This document shows positions 25,076 through 34,206 of a stretch of 47,664 bases of DNA, piece after piece; positions within the stretch are counted from its first letter, which is position 1, and every line of letters begins with the position of its first letter. The stretch is from Promethearchaeota archaeon (GTDB taxonomy: Archaea > Asgardarchaeota > Lokiarchaeia > Sigynarchaeales > SOKP01). The stretch spans positions 1 to 47,664 of the forward strand of contig SDNN01000003.1 in the NCBI GenBank assembly GCA_004524425.1, given 5' to 3'. Under the pieces are notes generated by a model. It worked only from the letters and a program-made list of their open reading frames with translations. It did no database searches and was not told where the DNA came from. Position numbers and translations under genes: made by a program.

Positions 25076-26092
25076 ATGGAGAATGAAGAGAATTCCAATG
25101 AAGAGCCATTTTATGATAAAGTTATAAAAAAAACAAAAACGGGAATCACTTTTCCGAAAGAATTAAGGGATGTTTTATTCAATGAGGATGTGGATATGTT
25201 CTTTCGCATGATTATTCCCGCTGAGAAAAACAAAATAATCCTAGAAGTTATTTCTGAAGAGCAAGCCAAACAGTTTTCTGAAAAAGATATTTCTAAAACA
25301 ATTAAAAAGGAAAAGGATACTCGAAAAAAAGAAATCTCAGAAGGTAAAAAAACCGCTGATATAAGTCCGAATTTTGCAGATTATTTTGTATATGATTTCG
25401 AAGCAAAGGAGAAAGTCAAACCGATTTTAGAATCCGCTTTCTATAAATTTCTGGAGACTCCAGTTAATTTAGAAGATGCGATGGGAAGAGTGAAATATGC
25501 ATTGATCTCTTTTTTAAGTTCAACTAAAACTGAGAATGCCAAGTTATATTTTTCTGTTATTAAATTTTTAATTGACATTATCGAGAGATTTGATCAACCC
25601 AACCTATTAGATTGGATTTTTGAAAAAATAATTCCTAATATTGAAAGCAAATTTTTGTATGAATTGGCTCTCTTAGAATTGGTTGATGTGAGTTTAAGAC
25701 TTAAACGATATGAAAAAGCAGAGATTTATATCTTTTATGTCTTAAAGAATATCGACAGTTATGACAAGTCCGAGATGTATAACATAATGAATAGCTTCAA
25801 ACAGCTCATTAAGAAGGTAAAACACATTGAAAGATCTCAAAAAATTGATGTCTTATTGAAGGAAAAATTGTTAGAGTACAGTGAAGGTATTGGAAATGAA
25901 CTTCAAGATATTGACTATAAAATACAATTCATCGAATTTTTAGAAGATCTAAATTTCATTGAGCTTGCATTCACGATTGCGAAAAAATTGCAAATGAGCA
26001 TGTCTCCTGAGAGCGCACAGATTGAGCAAGTAAGGAAACTAGTAAGGAGATTACATGTAACTCCCATAACTGAGCAAAAAGATACAATTTAA
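25076..26092 (+). CDS. Hypothetical helical-repeat protein with AbrB-like N-terminus
   Basis: 338 residues, soluble. Residues about 14-60 (DKVIKKTKTGITFPKELRDV, then an acidic loop and a strand MFFRMIIPAEKNKIILEVI) resemble the swapped-hairpin AbrB fold, in which a 'xITxPkelR' strand-turn is the hallmark. A charged linker (about 65-95, Lys/Glu-rich) follows. Residues 110-330 are a run of amphipathic helices that look like TPR or HEAT-type pairs (for example LYELALLELVDVSLRLKRYE). No catalytic motif is seen. The AbrB likeness suggests DNA binding or dimerisation; the helical part suggests protein binding. Function unknown. A TATA-like AAGTATAAATAAG lies about 48 bp upstream of the ATG. Confidence 0.6.
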   Translation: MENEENSNEEPFYDKVIKKTKTGITFPKELRDVLFNEDVDMFFRMIIPAEKNKIILEVISEEQAKQFSEKDISKTIKKEKDTRKKEISEGKKTADISPNFADYFVYDFEAKEKVKPILESAFYKFLETPVNLEDAMGRVKYALISFLSSTKTENAKLYFSVIKFLIDIIERFDQPNLLDWIFEKIIPNIESKFLYELALLELVDVSLRLKRYEKAEIYIFYVLKNIDSYDKSEMYNIMNSFKQLIKKVKHIERSQKIDVLLKEKLLEYSEGIGNELQDIDYKIQFIEFLEDLNFIELAFTIAKKLQMSMSPESAQIEQVRKLVRRLHVTPITEQKDTI

Positions 26093-26302
26093 AATTTCCT
26101 GTCCTTGTTCTGAAAGTTCATACCTTGGTTTGGGACTCATTCTCTCGATTTCGCTACAAGTTTTATTTGAGTGGAAATGTATTGATTTTTTGATCCTTCT
26201 TAAAATAAACAGAAAAGGCCAAAAATACGGGCTTTATAATGAACTAAAGCTATTTTTAATTTTAAAATTATATTTAAAAAGATAAAAAACCAAAGGAAAA
26301 TT

Positions 26303-29086
26303 ATGAAAGCAAATTTAGCGATTATAGTTCCAGAAACACATTGGGATAGAGAATGGTACTTACCCTTTCAGGAATATCGAGCAAGATTAGTCATTCTGAT
26401 GGATAAGCTCCTAAAAATTCTTGAAACGAATCCAAATTATACAAATTTTACTTTAGACGGGCAAACCATTCCCATTGAAGATTATCTCGAAGTTAGACCA
26501 GATAAGGAGGAGAGTATCAAAAAATTTGTGAAAGAGAAAAGATTATCAATTGGACCCTTATATAATCTTCCCGATGAGTTTTTGATCTCAGGGGAATCCT
26601 TCATTCGGAATTACTTGATTGGAAATAAGATTGCTAAGAGATTTGGAAGAGTAATGAAAGCAGGATACAATCCTGATGCATTTGGTCATATTGCTCAATT
26701 ACCACAGTTGCTTTCTGGATTTGAGCTTAATTCTTCCATATTTTGGAGAGGATTTGGTAATGAAATTGAGGAGGAGGATCTTAACATGGAATTCATTTGG
26801 AAAGCTCCGGGTAATGCAGCATCTATAATAGCAATACGTCTTGTTTTAGGGTATGGTTCTTTAGCAAATATAGATACTTCAATTAAAGATGGTGTGTACA
26901 AAAGGGCATTGAAAAAAATTAAAGCTACTATCGAAAATCTTGAAGAACACACTGCAACTCCAGTGATTCTTTTAAATAATGGCACGGATCACCTAGAAGC
27001 ACAGGCGGAACTTCCCGAGATTATACAACAATGGAATGATGCAAATCGAGATTGTATCGTTGAGCAAAATGATTTTGAATATTATATTAATAAAGTCCTT
27101 AGCTATAATCCAAATCTAAATTCTTATCAAGGAGAATTTAGAAGTGGTAAATATTCACACTTACTTGCAGGAGTACTGTCAAGTCGCATGTGGATTAAGC
27201 AAAGAAATACGGAAATAGAATACTTGTTTGAAAAGTATACGGAACCAATTTCCGCCATATCATGGGCTCTTGATAAATATAGAAATTTTGAGTATCCTCA
27301 GGATTATATATTAACGGGATTAAAATGGCTTCTAAAAAATCATCCACATGACTCTATCTGTGGATGTAGTATCGATCAAGTTCATGATGAGATGAAGACA
27401 CGATTTGATTGGGCAGAACAGATTGGTCACGAAATATTTAAGAACTCGATGTTGTGTTTAGTTGATTTGATTAATACTCCTGAAACAGAAAGAAATGAAA
27501 AGGTATTCATAGTATATAATCCATTGCCATGGCATCGTCGTGATGTCGTATCATTTAATGGGATCATTCCCACTAAGGATGAGAAACGTGGGTTTCCTAG
27601 TAATATTAAAATCTATGATGATAATAATGACGAGATTGATTTTATAGCTGAAAAAGTAAAAGAGGAACCAAGATTCACGCAAGAATCGAATACTAGTTAT
27701 AAGTTTACATTATTGGCAGAAATTCCTCCTTGTGGATATCGGGTTTATAAGATAGCAAAAGAAAAAAAGCAAGTACAAACCCAAGCATCGGAAAAAAGAG
27801 AGCTCCAAAATTCCATTGAAAATGAGTTTTTCAAGATAAGCGTTGATAAATATGGAATTATATCATGTGTAGATAAAATGGAGAACAAGATATATGAAAA
27901 AGTATGCTTTTTTGAAGATTCTGGAGATTGGGGAGACGAGTATGATTATTCTGGTCCAAAAATGAATCAGACTGACACGATGTATAGTACTTTCGATGCT
28001 GTTATCACTAAAATTTCTTGTTCCCATAAGGATCAGATTAAAAAGACATTATCTATAGATATAATATTAAAATTACCTATAAGTTTGACTCCAGATCGTC
28101 TTTCTAGGGAAGAATCAACTAGAGATAATCCTATAAAAGTTAATATTTCTCTATTTAAGGGAATAAAACGAATAGATTTTTCAATTGAATATAATAATAA
28201 TAGCCAAGACCATAGATTAAGAGTCCTTTTTCCATCAAATATTAAAGCACAAGAAGTATTTGCAGATGGTCATTTTTATGTAGTTCCAAGAAGGATAATA
28301 TTACCTAATGGGGAAAAATGGACTCAAAAACCGGTTCCAACCAACCATCAAAAAGATTTTATCGCAGTTTGTGGCCAAAATCATTGCTTTGCTGTTCTAA
28401 ACAGAGGTTTACCTGAATATGAAGCAATTGAAAATGAAGATGGAACAATCACTTTAGCTATTACTCTTTTGCGTAGTGTAGGATGGTTATCTCGAAGTGA
28501 TTTGGAGAGCCGTCCAGCAATCGCAGGACCTGATTTTTCCACTCCTGGAGCCCAATGTCTCGGAAAGCATACGCATGATCTTTCTCTTATTATAGAATCT
28601 GATAAAAATAACTTGTTTGATGCTGAGATACATATCAGAGGGAAGGAATTTAACATTCCGTTAATGCCATTTTTTCCCCTCATAGCAAGAACACCACTAC
28701 GGATTCATGATAAAGTATTATTCCAGAATCTTGGTCTTCTTAGTTTATTCATGAGGGAACAAGAGCGATTAATTGACCCTTTTTTACCGTCTTCATTTAG
28801 CTTTTTAGAGAGCGATAATAGAAATATCCTTTTAAGCATTTTAAAAAAAGCAGAATCGTCTAATGATCTAATCATTCGTATTTATAACATAAGTCCATAT
28901 TTTCAGAGAGGCAATATCTTGTTCAATCATTTTATTGATATTTCAGAAGTTGGAATCGTAAATTTACTCGAGGAGAATCCCATAAATCCCATAAAAGCTA
29001 ATGCCAAATTAAAATCAAAAAATAGGGTTGCAATAACCTTAGATCCACACGTAATTTGCACCCTTAAAATCGGTATTCGAAAATAG
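26303..29086 (+). CDS. Glycoside hydrolase family 38 alpha-mannosidase-like enzyme
   Basis: 927 residues, full length for the family. Zinc and catalytic residues are in place: His13 and Asp15 in ETHWDREW, the nucleophile Asp125 in GYNPDAFGHIAQLPQLL, and the late His pair His347/His349 in NHPHDSICGCS. The HWDREW opening is typical of the bacterial/archaeal MngB-like subgroup, which includes mannosylglycerate hydrolases, rather than lysosomal enzymes. Residues about 480-927 form the beta-rich C-terminal domains. There is no signal peptide, so it acts in the cytoplasm on imported or recycled mannosides. It is a single-gene unit here; a GPH symporter elsewhere in the window could supply a substrate, but no direct link is seen. 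Confidence 0.92.
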   Translation: MKANLAIIVPETHWDREWYLPFQEYRARLVILMDKLLKILETNPNYTNFTLDGQTIPIEDYLEVRPDKEESIKKFVKEKRLSIGPLYNLPDEFLISGESFIRNYLIGNKIAKRFGRVMKAGYNPDAFGHIAQLPQLLSGFELNSSIFWRGFGNEIEEEDLNMEFIWKAPGNAASIIAIRLVLGYGSLANIDTSIKDGVYKRALKKIKATIENLEEHTATPVILLNNGTDHLEAQAELPEIIQQWNDANRDCIVEQNDFEYYINKVLSYNPNLNSYQGEFRSGKYSHLLAGVLSSRMWIKQRNTEIEYLFEKYTEPISAISWALDKYRNFEYPQDYILTGLKWLLKNHPHDSICGCSIDQVHDEMKTRFDWAEQIGHEIFKNSMLCLVDLINTPETERNEKVFIVYNPLPWHRRDVVSFNGIIPTKDEKRGFPSNIKIYDDNNDEIDFIAEKVKEEPRFTQESNTSYKFTLLAEIPPCGYRVYKIAKEKKQVQTQASEKRELQNSIENEFFKISVDKYGIISCVDKMENKIYEKVCFFEDSGDWGDEYDYSGPKMNQTDTMYSTFDAVITKISCSHKDQIKKTLSIDIILKLPISLTPDRLSREESTRDNPIKVNISLFKGIKRIDFSIEYNNNSQDHRLRVLFPSNIKAQEVFADGHFYVVPRRIILPNGEKWTQKPVPTNHQKDFIAVCGQNHCFAVLNRGLPEYEAIENEDGTITLAITLLRSVGWLSRSDLESRPAIAGPDFSTPGAQCLGKHTHDLSLIIESDKNNLFDAEIHIRGKEFNIPLMPFFPLIARTPLRIHDKVLFQNLGLLSLFMREQERLIDPFLPSSFSFLESDNRNILLSILKKAESSNDLIIRIYNISPYFQRGNILFNHFIDISEVGIVNLLEENPINPIKANAKLKSKNRVAITLDPHVICTLKIGIRK

Positions 29087-29248
29087 CTCATTTTTTCTTA
29101 TAAATTTGTTTAAAATCTTAGTTAAACACAATGAAAAGCCTTATTTTACAAAAATCTAATGAAATAGCAGGAGTAAAAGTTTTTATAACTTTAACGATGT
29201 TTTGAGTAAAAAAGATACGATTTAAAATTATATCATTGTTAAAGGTTA

Positions 29249-30553
29249 TTAGTCCTCCTTGTTTTCTAAATCTTTAATTTTCTCCTGCATTCTTCTTGAT
29301 TCTTCTTCCAGTATTTTCTGCTCCTTTTCTTTAATACTTTTTTCTTTCAATTCAAGCTCTACTTGAGCTAATTCCTTCTCTTTCTGAATTAGTTCTTCCT
29401 TTTTCTTTAAATTCTTTTCTTTTTCTTGAATTTCCCGTTCTTCTAATGCTTTTTCTTTTTCTTCTAATTCTAATCGTTTCTTTTTTAATTCTAAGTCTTT
29501 CTTTTTTAATTCAAGCTCTTTATTGAGAATTTTTTCTTCTTCCTCAGCAATTTCTTTATTTATTAGTAATTCTTCGTTGATGTCTTCTTTAACTTCAAGT
29601 TTATCTCTCTTTTTTTGTAATTCTTGCCTCATTTCTTCAATTGTTTCCATTTGAATACGCTTTTCTTTTTCTTGCAGTTCTAATTCCTTTTTTTTAAGTT
29701 CGATTTCTTTTTTCTTTAATTGACTTTCCTTTTCTTCTTTAGTAGAATCCATGATTTCTTTATATTCTAATTCCGCTTCTTTATCCTCTAACTTTTTTTC
29801 TTTCTCTTTTAATTTTGTCTCTTTATCCTCTAATTCCTTCTTCTTCTCGACTATTTCCTCCGAGACTTTTTCTGGCGTTTTTTCTTCTTCCTCAACGATT
29901 TCCTCAATTTTTTCGATTGTGAGTATCGATTTTAATATGTTATCAATAACTTTTTTCAGTTCTTCGTCTTCAGGGTAATTTTTGGCTAAATTAGTTAAAA
30001 TTTTTGTAATAATAGAAGGATTTGTAGAGCCAATAATTTTTAAAACTTGAATTGCTTTTTCAATTACAAAATCTTTCTCATCCACCAATTTTTCAGATAT
30101 ACTTTTTACAATATCCTCATTTTCTATTTCTTTTTCTCCTCCTGTTATAAAAACTAATAGTTGTAAGAAAGCTTCTCTAACATTTGGATCCTCTGATTCT
30201 AACAATTCCTTGCTATGGGGAAGGATTAGATCAGATTCATTCTCGCTAATTGGTTTCAACAAGAGTAAAAATGAATATCTTAATAGAGAATCCCTTTTAG
30301 AGAGACTTTTTAAGAGGCTGGGAATATCAATTACTAAATTTTCTATTAGGAACCTAATAACAGTTCTTCCTCCATGAACTTGAGATACGGTTTCAAGTAC
30401 GTTCTCTAATCTGTCGAGATAATTTTCCTCACTCGATAGATTAAGATATTTAGCGATTTTTTCCACCACCGCATCGATTTTACCCTCATTAATCATATTT
30501 TTAATCTCTTCTGTAAGAGCTTGGTCTTCATTCATTTCAGTTATACTAATCAC
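29249..30553 (-). CDS. HEAT-like repeat protein with long charged coiled coil
   Basis: 434 residues in two parts. Residues about 20-215 are helical repeats of HEAT/ARM type (for example EDPNVREAFLQLLVFITGGE and EKDFVIEKAIQVLKIIGSTNP). From about 216 to the end is an uninterrupted Lys/Glu-rich coiled coil built of repeated KKKELELQEKE-like stretches, enough for an extended rod of some 30 nm if fully helical. It looks like a scaffold or filament protein of the kind frequent in Asgard archaea. It lies 15 bp downstream of the unknown 317-residue protein on the same strand, so the two are an operon and may work together. Similarity searches with the coiled-coil part would give many false matches. 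Confidence 0.75.
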   Translation of the reverse strand: MISITEMNEDQALTEEIKNMINEGKIDAVVEKIAKYLNLSSEENYLDRLENVLETVSQVHGGRTVIRFLIENLVIDIPSLLKSLSKRDSLLRYSFLLLLKPISENESDLILPHSKELLESEDPNVREAFLQLLVFITGGEKEIENEDIVKSISEKLVDEKDFVIEKAIQVLKIIGSTNPSIITKILTNLAKNYPEDEELKKVIDNILKSILTIEKIEEIVEEEEKTPEKVSEEIVEKKKELEDKETKLKEKEKKLEDKEAELEYKEIMDSTKEEKESQLKKKEIELKKKELELQEKEKRIQMETIEEMRQELQKKRDKLEVKEDINEELLINKEIAEEEEKILNKELELKKKDLELKKKRLELEEKEKALEEREIQEKEKNLKKKEELIQKEKELAQVELELKEKSIKEKEQKILEEESRRMQEKIKDLENKED

Positions 30554-30568
30554 CTTAAAAGTTTTTTT

Positions 30569-31522
30569 TTACAACCAAATTACATAAAAATCATTATAAA
30601 GCCTATGAACAAAATTTAACATTAAACGCAAATCTCTAAATCTCAGTGGTATCCTCTTTCCATCTTCATTAAAATCGTTAGTCTCTAAATTAAAGCATAA
30701 TTTTATCAGGAGATTATTATTCCAATCTACATTTAGGTGTATTTCTTTACAGTATTTCATCATACCTTCTATATCATCATGAAATACGTTCCAAAAGTAA
30801 TGATCTGTTTTTGAAGGATTATCTTCCATTATTGGCGTTTCAGAGATTTTTTTAATAATATCTTTCGGTAAAACTGTAGTTACTTCAACATGCTGTTTCG
30901 GAATTAACCTTACATCGACCTCAGGGAAATAGAGTTTAGTATAGAATTCGCAAATTGCACTTAATAAGTTTAAGGTGGCTATATTTTCTCTATTGGCGTT
31001 ACATAATACATACTTCTCTTCAATAAATATCACGTGAATGCGATCATCAAATTTGAATATCATGTGATTTTCTTTTAAATAATAATTGAATTCTTCTCCT
31101 TTCTTTATCCGCTCATCAAATATTTCTAAAGCTTCGTTCCAATTTTTAAATGAGATGAATTTATTTAATTTTCTATAATCTCCATGGAAAAAAATATCCA
31201 AAAAATCAACTAAATATAAATAGGCATCAAATGGTTTATAAACCACTGTTTTTCCTCTAAAATCTCTTAATACAATGTTTTTTTGAACACTATAACAAAA
31301 TTTTGGCAAATCATCCATGGATAAGCCATTCTTTATTCTTATTTTCAAAAGAAACCTGCGCATGCAAAGAGGTGTTAAGGTACATTGGATTCTATCAATC
31401 TGGCATTCCTCGAAACACAATTTGTTAATTCTTTTAATTAACAAATCAAGTAATTCTGAACTAAACTTCTCATTTGTCGCATTTTCGAGAAAATTAACAA
31501 TGTGCTTCGGTTCTAGTGGCAT
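30569..31522 (-). CDS. Protein of unknown function, first gene of a two-gene operon
   Basis: 317 residues; I do not recognise it. No signal peptide or membrane helix. Features are an N-terminal helical region with several Cys (CFEECQIDRIQCTLTPLCMRR, about 36-56), a mixed alpha/beta middle, and a C-terminal segment rich in aromatic residues ending FVHRLYNDFYVIWL. The four Cys within about 20 residues (Cx3C...C...C) could bind metal, though the spacing fits no standard zinc or iron-sulfur motif. It is transcribed just ahead of the HEAT/coiled-coil gene and divergently from the longin-GTPase fusion (183 bp between starts), so these three genes form a neighbourhood. Confidence 0.6.
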   Translation of the reverse strand: MPLEPKHIVNFLENATNEKFSSELLDLLIKRINKLCFEECQIDRIQCTLTPLCMRRFLLKIRIKNGLSMDDLPKFCYSVQKNIVLRDFRGKTVVYKPFDAYLYLVDFLDIFFHGDYRKLNKFISFKNWNEALEIFDERIKKGEEFNYYLKENHMIFKFDDRIHVIFIEEKYVLCNANRENIATLNLLSAICEFYTKLYFPEVDVRLIPKQHVEVTTVLPKDIIKKISETPIMEDNPSKTDHYFWNVFHDDIEGMMKYCKEIHLNVDWNNNLLIKLCFNLETNDFNEDGKRIPLRFRDLRLMLNFVHRLYNDFYVIWL

Positions 31523-31705
31523 GTTCTGTTATTAAATGACTTTTAGTATTCTTTTTAAGTATATCTAAAGTAATTAAAATTCGAGATCTAATATTCTTTA
31601 TTAATCAATTAAGACATTTAATAAATGTTTTTTATTATAAAAAATTATTAATGACCATTTTTTTATCTTCCTTAGATAAAAAATTATCCCCCTAAAATAA
31701 TTGCC

Positions 31706-33256
31706 ATGCTGAGACAAGTTCATGTGTTTCATGATCAAAAATTATTGTTTAGCCATTCATTAGCACTTGCTCTAGACGAGAATGGGTTTAAAAAGGTACG
31801 GGAAATAATTGAACCAGATATAGTTCTTCCCACTCCAGGCAAAACTCTACATCGCCCCATTGCGAATTATCAAATATTTCATCGCGCTTATGGAAATCTG
31901 TATTTTTTATTGATTGCTGATTTAACAGACTCTTTTAATTATATTGATGAAATTTTAAAAAAAACTATAGCAAAATTTAATGAACTCTTTCCAAGACCAG
32001 AAGATCTTGAAGAAAACAAATCCAATATAGAAGGCTTTAAACTTTTTTTATATGAAATACAAAAATCCATGCATTCTAAGATTTCTATAATAGGATCAGT
32101 TAATTCAGGGAAAAGCACATTATATAACATGCTAAAAACTACGCAAGAAAAATCAATAATGGATTTCGCAAAATCTACTACAATTCAAATTGATCAAATA
32201 ACTTTTGATATCTGGGATTTTCAATTACATGATAATCATTCGCTTTTATGGTCTAAATTTATTGGGGGATCTGATTTAGTGCTTCTTTTATTTGATTCAG
32301 CTAATTATAATTTGACGTTTATTGAACATTTCCTTAATCTTAAAAAACAACATGCTAAACATTCTAAATTACTCATGCTAGCAAATAAATCTGATTTAAT
32401 AAGAGAGGAAGAAATTGAGAAAATTAAGAGTCTAATTGGTTATCCTGTCCAAGTAATATCTTTACTTGATAAAAAACAAGCAAAAAAAATAATACATTCT
32501 CAATTAAAGAGTACTTTAGATTTATTACCAGAAATCTCACCTAATCTTGAGGATTTAATTAATCAGGCAGATCAGCTCAGAATGGATGGTAAGATAAAAG
32601 CCGCTATTATCGAATATCAAGAAATAATAAGGTTCTGCAAGATTTACCAGAATTTTGCTCTTTTAAATAAAACTCAAACGAAATTAAATCAATTGAAAGT
32701 TGAAAAGAAGCAAGAATTAGATTTGAGGGGCCACAAACACATCAAAAAATCGTTCTCAGCTCCAGAACAGATTACTTTTACAAAAAAGATTTCTGTTAAA
32801 TCTCTTCCCAGCGCGAGCTCTGCTCTTAAGCCAAGATCCCAAGAAGCTACTTTATCTTCAGAGAATAAGCCAGCTCAAGAAGTGGAATCTTCATATGAAC
32901 CAAAACCAGAAAAACAAGCTGAAGAGCCTAAAAAATTATTCTTGAAACCAGAAGATATTAAAATTAGTCTGAAATCAAAAATAGAAAAAATTCAGAAAAT
33001 TCAAAAAAGTGGTTTGGAAAAACTAAAATCCACGACTCGCAATTTTTTCGATAAATCTATCGAATCTAAAGCTTCCAAAATTTTAGGCTTGCCGGAACAA
33101 CTCCAAAATCTATTAAACTCAAAAGGTACTGAGTTAAACATTGAATTATGCAAAGAATTTGTCGAGGAAATGAAAAATCAACTAATAGGCCCCATCAATA
33201 ATGAGGACCTTGAATTGGCTGCTGAAATCTTTTTTCAAATTGAAAATAAACTTTAA
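31706..33256 (+). CDS. Longin-like domain fused to an Arf/Ras-like GTPase domain
   Basis: 516 residues, three parts. Residues 1-97 look like a longin/roadblock-type fold: strands QVHVFHDQKLLFSHSLA and YQIFHRAYGNLYFLLIADL, then helix FNYIDEILKKTIAKFNELFP. Residues about 122-272 are a small GTPase domain with P-loop GSVNSGKST at 130-138, Thr158/159 as switch I candidates and G4 NKSD at 227-230. Switch II reads WDFQLHD (170-176) and lacks the GGQ, so the catalytic Gln is missing and GTP hydrolysis may be weak or absent. Residues 275-516 hold a helical hairpin, a Pro/Ser/Glu-rich linker and a C-terminal helical region. Comparable pairing occurs in trans in the eukaryotic SRP receptor (longin SRX with Arf-like SRbeta). 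Role inferred: a membrane-linked GTP switch. Confidence 0.72.
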   Translation: MLRQVHVFHDQKLLFSHSLALALDENGFKKVREIIEPDIVLPTPGKTLHRPIANYQIFHRAYGNLYFLLIADLTDSFNYIDEILKKTIAKFNELFPRPEDLEENKSNIEGFKLFLYEIQKSMHSKISIIGSVNSGKSTLYNMLKTTQEKSIMDFAKSTTIQIDQITFDIWDFQLHDNHSLLWSKFIGGSDLVLLLFDSANYNLTFIEHFLNLKKQHAKHSKLLMLANKSDLIREEEIEKIKSLIGYPVQVISLLDKKQAKKIIHSQLKSTLDLLPEISPNLEDLINQADQLRMDGKIKAAIIEYQEIIRFCKIYQNFALLNKTQTKLNQLKVEKKQELDLRGHKHIKKSFSAPEQITFTKKISVKSLPSASSALKPRSQEATLSSENKPAQEVESSYEPKPEKQAEEPKKLFLKPEDIKISLKSKIEKIQKIQKSGLEKLKSTTRNFFDKSIESKASKILGLPEQLQNLLNSKGTELNIELCKEFVEEMKNQLIGPINNEDLELAAEIFFQIENKL

Positions 33257-33301
33257 GTTTCTTCTAATTTTTGCTTTATTATCAATTTGAACACGTAAAT
33301 C

Positions 33302-34117
33302 ATGAATATCGCATTAATTTATTTTTCAGCAACTAATAACACTCAAGAAATTGCCAGCATAATTAAGAATGAATTATTAAAATTAGAAAATCATGTCACT
33401 GAATTTAATATCACAAATATCAATGAAAGAGAGAGAACAATAAACTTTCAAGAATTTGATGCAGTTTATTTTGGTTTTCCCGTGTATTATTGGAGAGCTC
33501 CGAGAATTGCAAGAGAATGGCTTCTAAATCTTAATGGACATGGAAAAACATGTTCTGTGTTTTTCACATATGGGGGTACTAACATTGGTATTTGCCACCA
33601 TGATATTATCGAAAGACTTAAAAATCAAAATTTTAAAGTAATAGCAACTGCAGAATTTTTGGCAAGGCATAGCTTTAATTTAGCAGGATGGGAAGCAATG
33701 AAAGATCATCCAAATGAGGAAGATTATAAAATCGCCCGGGAATATGCTTTAAAGACCTTTCTAAAATTCTCAGATGATAAAGCTAACCCCATAAAATTCG
33801 AGAAACCAGATTTTTCAGAAGATTTTGTTGATAATATTGAATTAACAACGAGACGCTCCATCCCACTTCCATCAAGAGAGGGTAAAGAATGTAGCATGTG
33901 TCGAGATTGTGAAACATTATGTCCGACCAACGCAATGAATGCTGATAAAGGCAAACCAAGCAGAAAAAAATGCATAAGGTGTCTTAGATGTGTCTTGAAT
34001 TGTCCAGATCAAGTTCTTAAAGTGAAGGACATGAGTGCTCAATTTCATTACCTTAAAAAGAAGCTAAATTTGACTGATGATGTTTTAAGGAGCAGAAAGA
34101 GTAAATTTTTCTTATAA
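33302..34117 (+). CDS. EFR1-type flavodoxin-ferredoxin fusion protein
   Basis: 271 residues. The N-terminal part is a flavodoxin fold with the FMN phosphate loop SATNNTQE (about 9-16) and a YFGFPVYYWRAP stretch near the isoalloxazine. The C-terminal part has two 4Fe-4S binding motifs, Cys197-200-203-207 and Cys224-227-230-234, both CxxCxxCxxxCP. The layout is that of EFR1 family proteins, which pass electrons between ferredoxin-level donors and unknown acceptors. It begins 45 bp after the longin-GTPase gene on the same strand, but a functional link is doubtful. The 33 residues after the last Cys form a basic helix. Confidence 0.9.
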   Translation: MNIALIYFSATNNTQEIASIIKNELLKLENHVTEFNITNINERERTINFQEFDAVYFGFPVYYWRAPRIAREWLLNLNGHGKTCSVFFTYGGTNIGICHHDIIERLKNQNFKVIATAEFLARHSFNLAGWEAMKDHPNEEDYKIAREYALKTFLKFSDDKANPIKFEKPDFSEDFVDNIELTTRRSIPLPSREGKECSMCRDCETLCPTNAMNADKGKPSRKKCIRCLRCVLNCPDQVLKVKDMSAQFHYLKKKLNLTDDVLRSRKSKFFL

Positions 34118-34206
34118 AGTAAACAAACTAATTTTATATTACTTTAGAGATTAATATTTTAAATAATTTCATTACTTTTTATTGAAAACTTTTGAGGAGA
34201 AAAATA

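Noticed and set aside
29249..29950. Repetitive A/G-T/C-rich stretch that could be taken for a tandem DNA repeat.
   Set aside because: The repetition follows codons of a Lys/Glu coiled coil, not a fixed DNA unit.
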